Assembly (NCBI GenBank): GCA_023255165.1
Contig: JALRJD010000281.1
Location: forward strand, 1 to 16,460
Origin: Porticoccaceae bacterium
Lineage (GTDB): Bacteria > Pseudomonadota > Gammaproteobacteria > Pseudomonadales > Porticoccaceae
Length of the DNA: 16,460 bases
Reading direction: 5' to 3'
In this document: piece by piece, positions 14,383 to 16,460 of the stretch
How positions within the stretch are numbered: position 1 is the first letter of the stretch
Layout: each line of letters opens with the position of its first letter
Made by a program: the position numbers and the translations under genes
Notes under the pieces: generated by a model
What the model was told of the DNA's origin: nothing
The model's database searches: none
What the model saw: the letters and a program-made list of their open reading frames with translations, nothing else

Positions 14383-16300
14383 CGGTTTTTGGAGAACCAG
14401 TTTTCACAGCATCTTTTTTTAACGCGCCTTTTTTTAACGCGCCTTTTTTTAACGCGACAATTAGCAGCGAGATTGCCGCCGGTGTTACGCCGGGAATGCG
14501 GCTGGCTCTGGCCAGAGTCTCAGGCGATGCTTCCGACAGTTTTTGTTTGACTTCATTGGAGAGCCCTTTAACCGCGTGATAATCAAACTCCTGCGGGATT
14601 GATGTGTTCTCATGACGACGCAGTCGGTCAACCTCATCCTGTTGGCGGCTGAGATAGCCAGAGTATTTGGCATCAATCTCGACCTGCTCGGCAATCTGCT
14701 GGCCAACCATATGGTCGGGGTAGAGGGAACCGATAAGCTGATAGTTGATCTCCGGGCGTTTGAGTAGCTCAAACAACGAGTATTCATGGGAGAGTTTGTT
14801 TTCGATATGGGCAGAGAGCTTTTCAGCAATCTCACTGGCCGGCTGAATCCAGGTACTTTTAAGGCGCTGCCGTTCCAGCTCAATCGCTTCGCGCTTTTCA
14901 CTAAACAGCTGCCAGCGATGATCATCCACCAACCCCAACTCGCGACCCTTTTCGCTAAGTCGCATATCGGCATTATCTTCACGCAGCAGCAGCCGATACT
15001 CGGCGCGACTGGTAAACATTCTGTAGGGCTCCTGAGTACCCATGCTGATTAGATCATCCACCAATACGCCGGTGTAGGCCACATCGCGACGGGGGCACCA
15101 ACTCTCGCGATCCTGAACCTGCAGAGCAGCATTGGTGCCAGCCAATAATCCTTGCGCAGCCGCCTCTTCGTAACCGGTGGTGCCATTTATTTGACCGGCA
15201 AAAAACAAGCCATTGATGGCTTTGGTTTCCAGGGAGTATCGCAGATCCTGAGGATTAAAATAGTCATACTCAATCGCATAGCCCGGCCGGGTGATATGGG
15301 CCGACTCAAATCCTTTTATTGAGCGTACCAGCGCCAATTGCACATCAAAGGGCAGGCTGGTGGAGATACCATTGGGATACAGCTCGTAAGTGTCCAGCCC
15401 TTCCGGTTCGATAAATATCTGGTGCTGGTCCTTGTCAGCAAAGCGCACTACCTTGTCTTCAATGGACGGGCAATATCGAGGCCCAACACCGTCAATCACG
15501 CCGGTGTAGAGTGGTGAGCGATCCATGCCGCCATGAATAATGTCGTGGGTTTGGCTGTTGGTGTAGGTGATCCAGCAGCAGGTTTGTTGCGGATGTTGCG
15601 CCAGCGAGCCGATATAGGACATCACCGGTTCAGGTTTATCGCCCCACTGCTCTGGCAACTGACTGAAATCCACACTGCGTGCATCAATGCGCGGTGGCGT
15701 GCCGGTTTTTAATCGCTCAACCCTGAATGGCAGTGATCGCAAACGTTCGGCCAAATCCTGCGCCGGCGGATCACCGGCACGGCCCGCGGCGTAGTTCTGC
15801 ATGCCAATATGGATTTTGCCAGCAAGGAAAGTGCCGGCAGTAACAACAACCGTTTTGGCCTTAAAGGTCAGTCCCATCTGGGTGACAACGCCAGTCACCC
15901 GTTCACCCTCGATAATCAGATCATCCACAGCCTGCTGAAAAATGGACAGATTTTGCTGGTTCTCAAGAATATGCCTGATCGCCGCCTTGTAGCGAATACG
16001 ATCAGCCTGAGCTCGAGTAGCGCGAACCGCAGGACCTTTGCGCGAATTTAAAACCCGGAATTGAATGCCGCCGAGATCGGTGGCGGTGGCCATGGCGCCG
16101 CCAAGGGCATCGATCTCTTTGACCAGATGACTTTTACCTATGCCGCCAATCGCCGGATTGCAAGACATCTGACCCAGTGTTTCGATATTGTGAGTTAGCA
16201 GCAGAGTTTTGCAGCCCATACGTGCGGAGGCCAGGCAGGCTTCAGTGCCAGCGTGTCCGCCACCAACAACAATCACATCGAAAGAATCCGGGTAGAGCAT
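14372..16300 (-). CDS. mnmG: tRNA uridine-5-carboxymethylaminomethyl modification enzyme, FAD subunit
   Basis: MnmG (GidA) works with the GTPase MnmE to add the carboxymethylaminomethyl group to U34 of certain tRNAs, supporting accurate decoding. The N terminus has the FAD dinucleotide motif VVGGGHAGTEACLASARMG (11-29), then SCNPAIGGIGKSHLVKEIDA and the RATRAQADR block. The C-terminal helical domain that binds MnmE ends in SRIPGVTPAAISLLIV. The 642 residues exceed the E. coli 629. The extra length is a Lys/Ala-rich tail (about 617-642) built from LKKGA repeats, which correspond to a 15-bp DNA repeat. The ATG is the natural start by alignment; SD is weak (GAG eight to ten bases upstream). It is first in the mnmG-rsmG-parA-parB run and has its own promoter. 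Confidence 0.98.
   Translation of the reverse strand: MLYPDSFDVIVVGGGHAGTEACLASARMGCKTLLLTHNIETLGQMSCNPAIGGIGKSHLVKEIDALGGAMATATDLGGIQFRVLNSRKGPAVRATRAQADRIRYKAAIRHILENQQNLSIFQQAVDDLIIEGERVTGVVTQMGLTFKAKTVVVTAGTFLAGKIHIGMQNYAAGRAGDPPAQDLAERLRSLPFRVERLKTGTPPRIDARSVDFSQLPEQWGDKPEPVMSYIGSLAQHPQQTCCWITYTNSQTHDIIHGGMDRSPLYTGVIDGVGPRYCPSIEDKVVRFADKDQHQIFIEPEGLDTYELYPNGISTSLPFDVQLALVRSIKGFESAHITRPGYAIEYDYFNPQDLRYSLETKAINGLFFAGQINGTTGYEEAAAQGLLAGTNAALQVQDRESWCPRRDVAYTGVLVDDLISMGTQEPYRMFTSRAEYRLLLREDNADMRLSEKGRELGLVDDHRWQLFSEKREAIELERQRLKSTWIQPASEIAEKLSAHIENKLSHEYSLFELLKRPEINYQLIGSLYPDHMVGQQIAEQVEIDAKYSGYLSRQQDEVDRLRRHENTSIPQEFDYHAVKGLSNEVKQKLSEASPETLARASRIPGVTPAAISLLIVALKKGALKKGALKKDAVKTGSPKTDAA
14413..14456. 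repeat. 15-bp tandem repeat (three copies) with A7 tracts in the mnmG 3' end
   Basis: The 13-bp core TTTTTTTAACGCG occurs three times, beginning at 14414, 14429 and 14444. The first two copies are joined to the next by CC, which gives a 15-bp period. On the coding (minus) strand this reads GCG TTA AAA AAA GGC and encodes LKKGA, LKKGA and LKKDA. The period keeps the reading frame, so copy-number change alone would not break mnmG. The three runs of seven A are each in the A_AAA_AAA register in which ribosomes or polymerases can slip. Confidence 0.9.
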
Positions 16301-16334
16301 AAACAGGCTCAGCAGCTAAAAGAAAAGGGCGGCC

Positions 16335-16364
16335 ATTATACGCGGGGTTGATTAAAATTTAATC
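16335..16364 (-). promoter_or_regulatory. Putative mnmG promoter with overlapping dyad
   Basis: On the minus strand a perfect TATAAT (16335-16340) lies 34 bases before the mnmG ATG. The -35 region is weak: TTAAAT with a 16-base spacer is the nearest match. The -35 area is covered by the perfect inverted repeat GATTAAA-A-TTTAATC (16350-16364). Transcription would start near 16327. The weak -35 together with the dyad suggests factor-dependent control, but this is inference. The rest of 16365-16460 is AT-rich with no gene that I can support. Confidence 0.55.
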
Positions 16365-16460
16365 ACTTTATTTTATATTGGTTGTTGCGGCCATTGTGGT
16401 TCTTGGCAGAGTTAGTGTTAATAAATCTATTAAGTAATTAACTATATAAAGGGTATGTAA

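Noticed and set aside
16400..16460. AT-rich stretch upstream of mnmG as the edge of oriC
   Set aside because: mnmG often neighbours oriC, and the stretch is AT-rich, but I see no TTATCCACA-type DnaA box with fewer than two mismatches. The window ends too soon to decide.

Overview
The window reads as a chromosomal, origin-proximal housekeeping cluster of a gammaproteobacterium. The order mnmG-rsmG-parA-parB-atpIBEFHAGDC-glmU-glmS matches the arrangement known from Pseudomonas and its relatives. Enteric bacteria lack parAB here. The protein sequences resemble marine Cellvibrionales/Pseudomonadales-type homologues, but that placement is inference from memory. All fifteen core genes lie on the minus strand, so transcription runs from right to left.

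Layout from the right. Positions 16460-16301 hold an AT-rich leader with a good -10 box for mnmG. Next come mnmG and rsmG (11-nt overlap), then parA and parB (3-nt gap), for tRNA modification, 16S rRNA methylation and chromosome partitioning. A 204-bp gap (11751-11954) carries a strong sigma70-type promoter for the nine-gene ATP synthase operon, which runs atpI, B, E, F, H, A, G, D, C to 4574. A rho-independent terminator follows at 4436-4461, preceded by a 14-bp tandem repeat. A second short operon, glmU-glmS, has its own promoter and makes UDP-N-acetylglucosamine precursors for the cell wall.

The left 1.1 kb, immediately downstream of glmS, is accessory DNA: a 90-codon orphan carrying a recombinase-type C-terminal helix-turn-helix domain, an AT-rich gene for a small exported six-cysteine protein of unknown function on the opposite strand, and the 3' end of an IS256-family transposase with its right terminal repeat. 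The 3' end of glmS is a well-known insertion hot spot (attTn7), but no Tn7 end is visible.

Most of the window is ordinary and well conserved. The points that stand out are an ATP synthase a subunit about 50-70 residues longer than its relatives, with a predicted extra transmembrane hairpin; a mnmG 3' end made of three 15-bp repeats, each with a run of seven A; dyad symmetries placed in or near the mnmG, atp and glmU promoters; and the unknown genes in the glmS-downstream island. No clear previously undescribed multi-gene system is visible.
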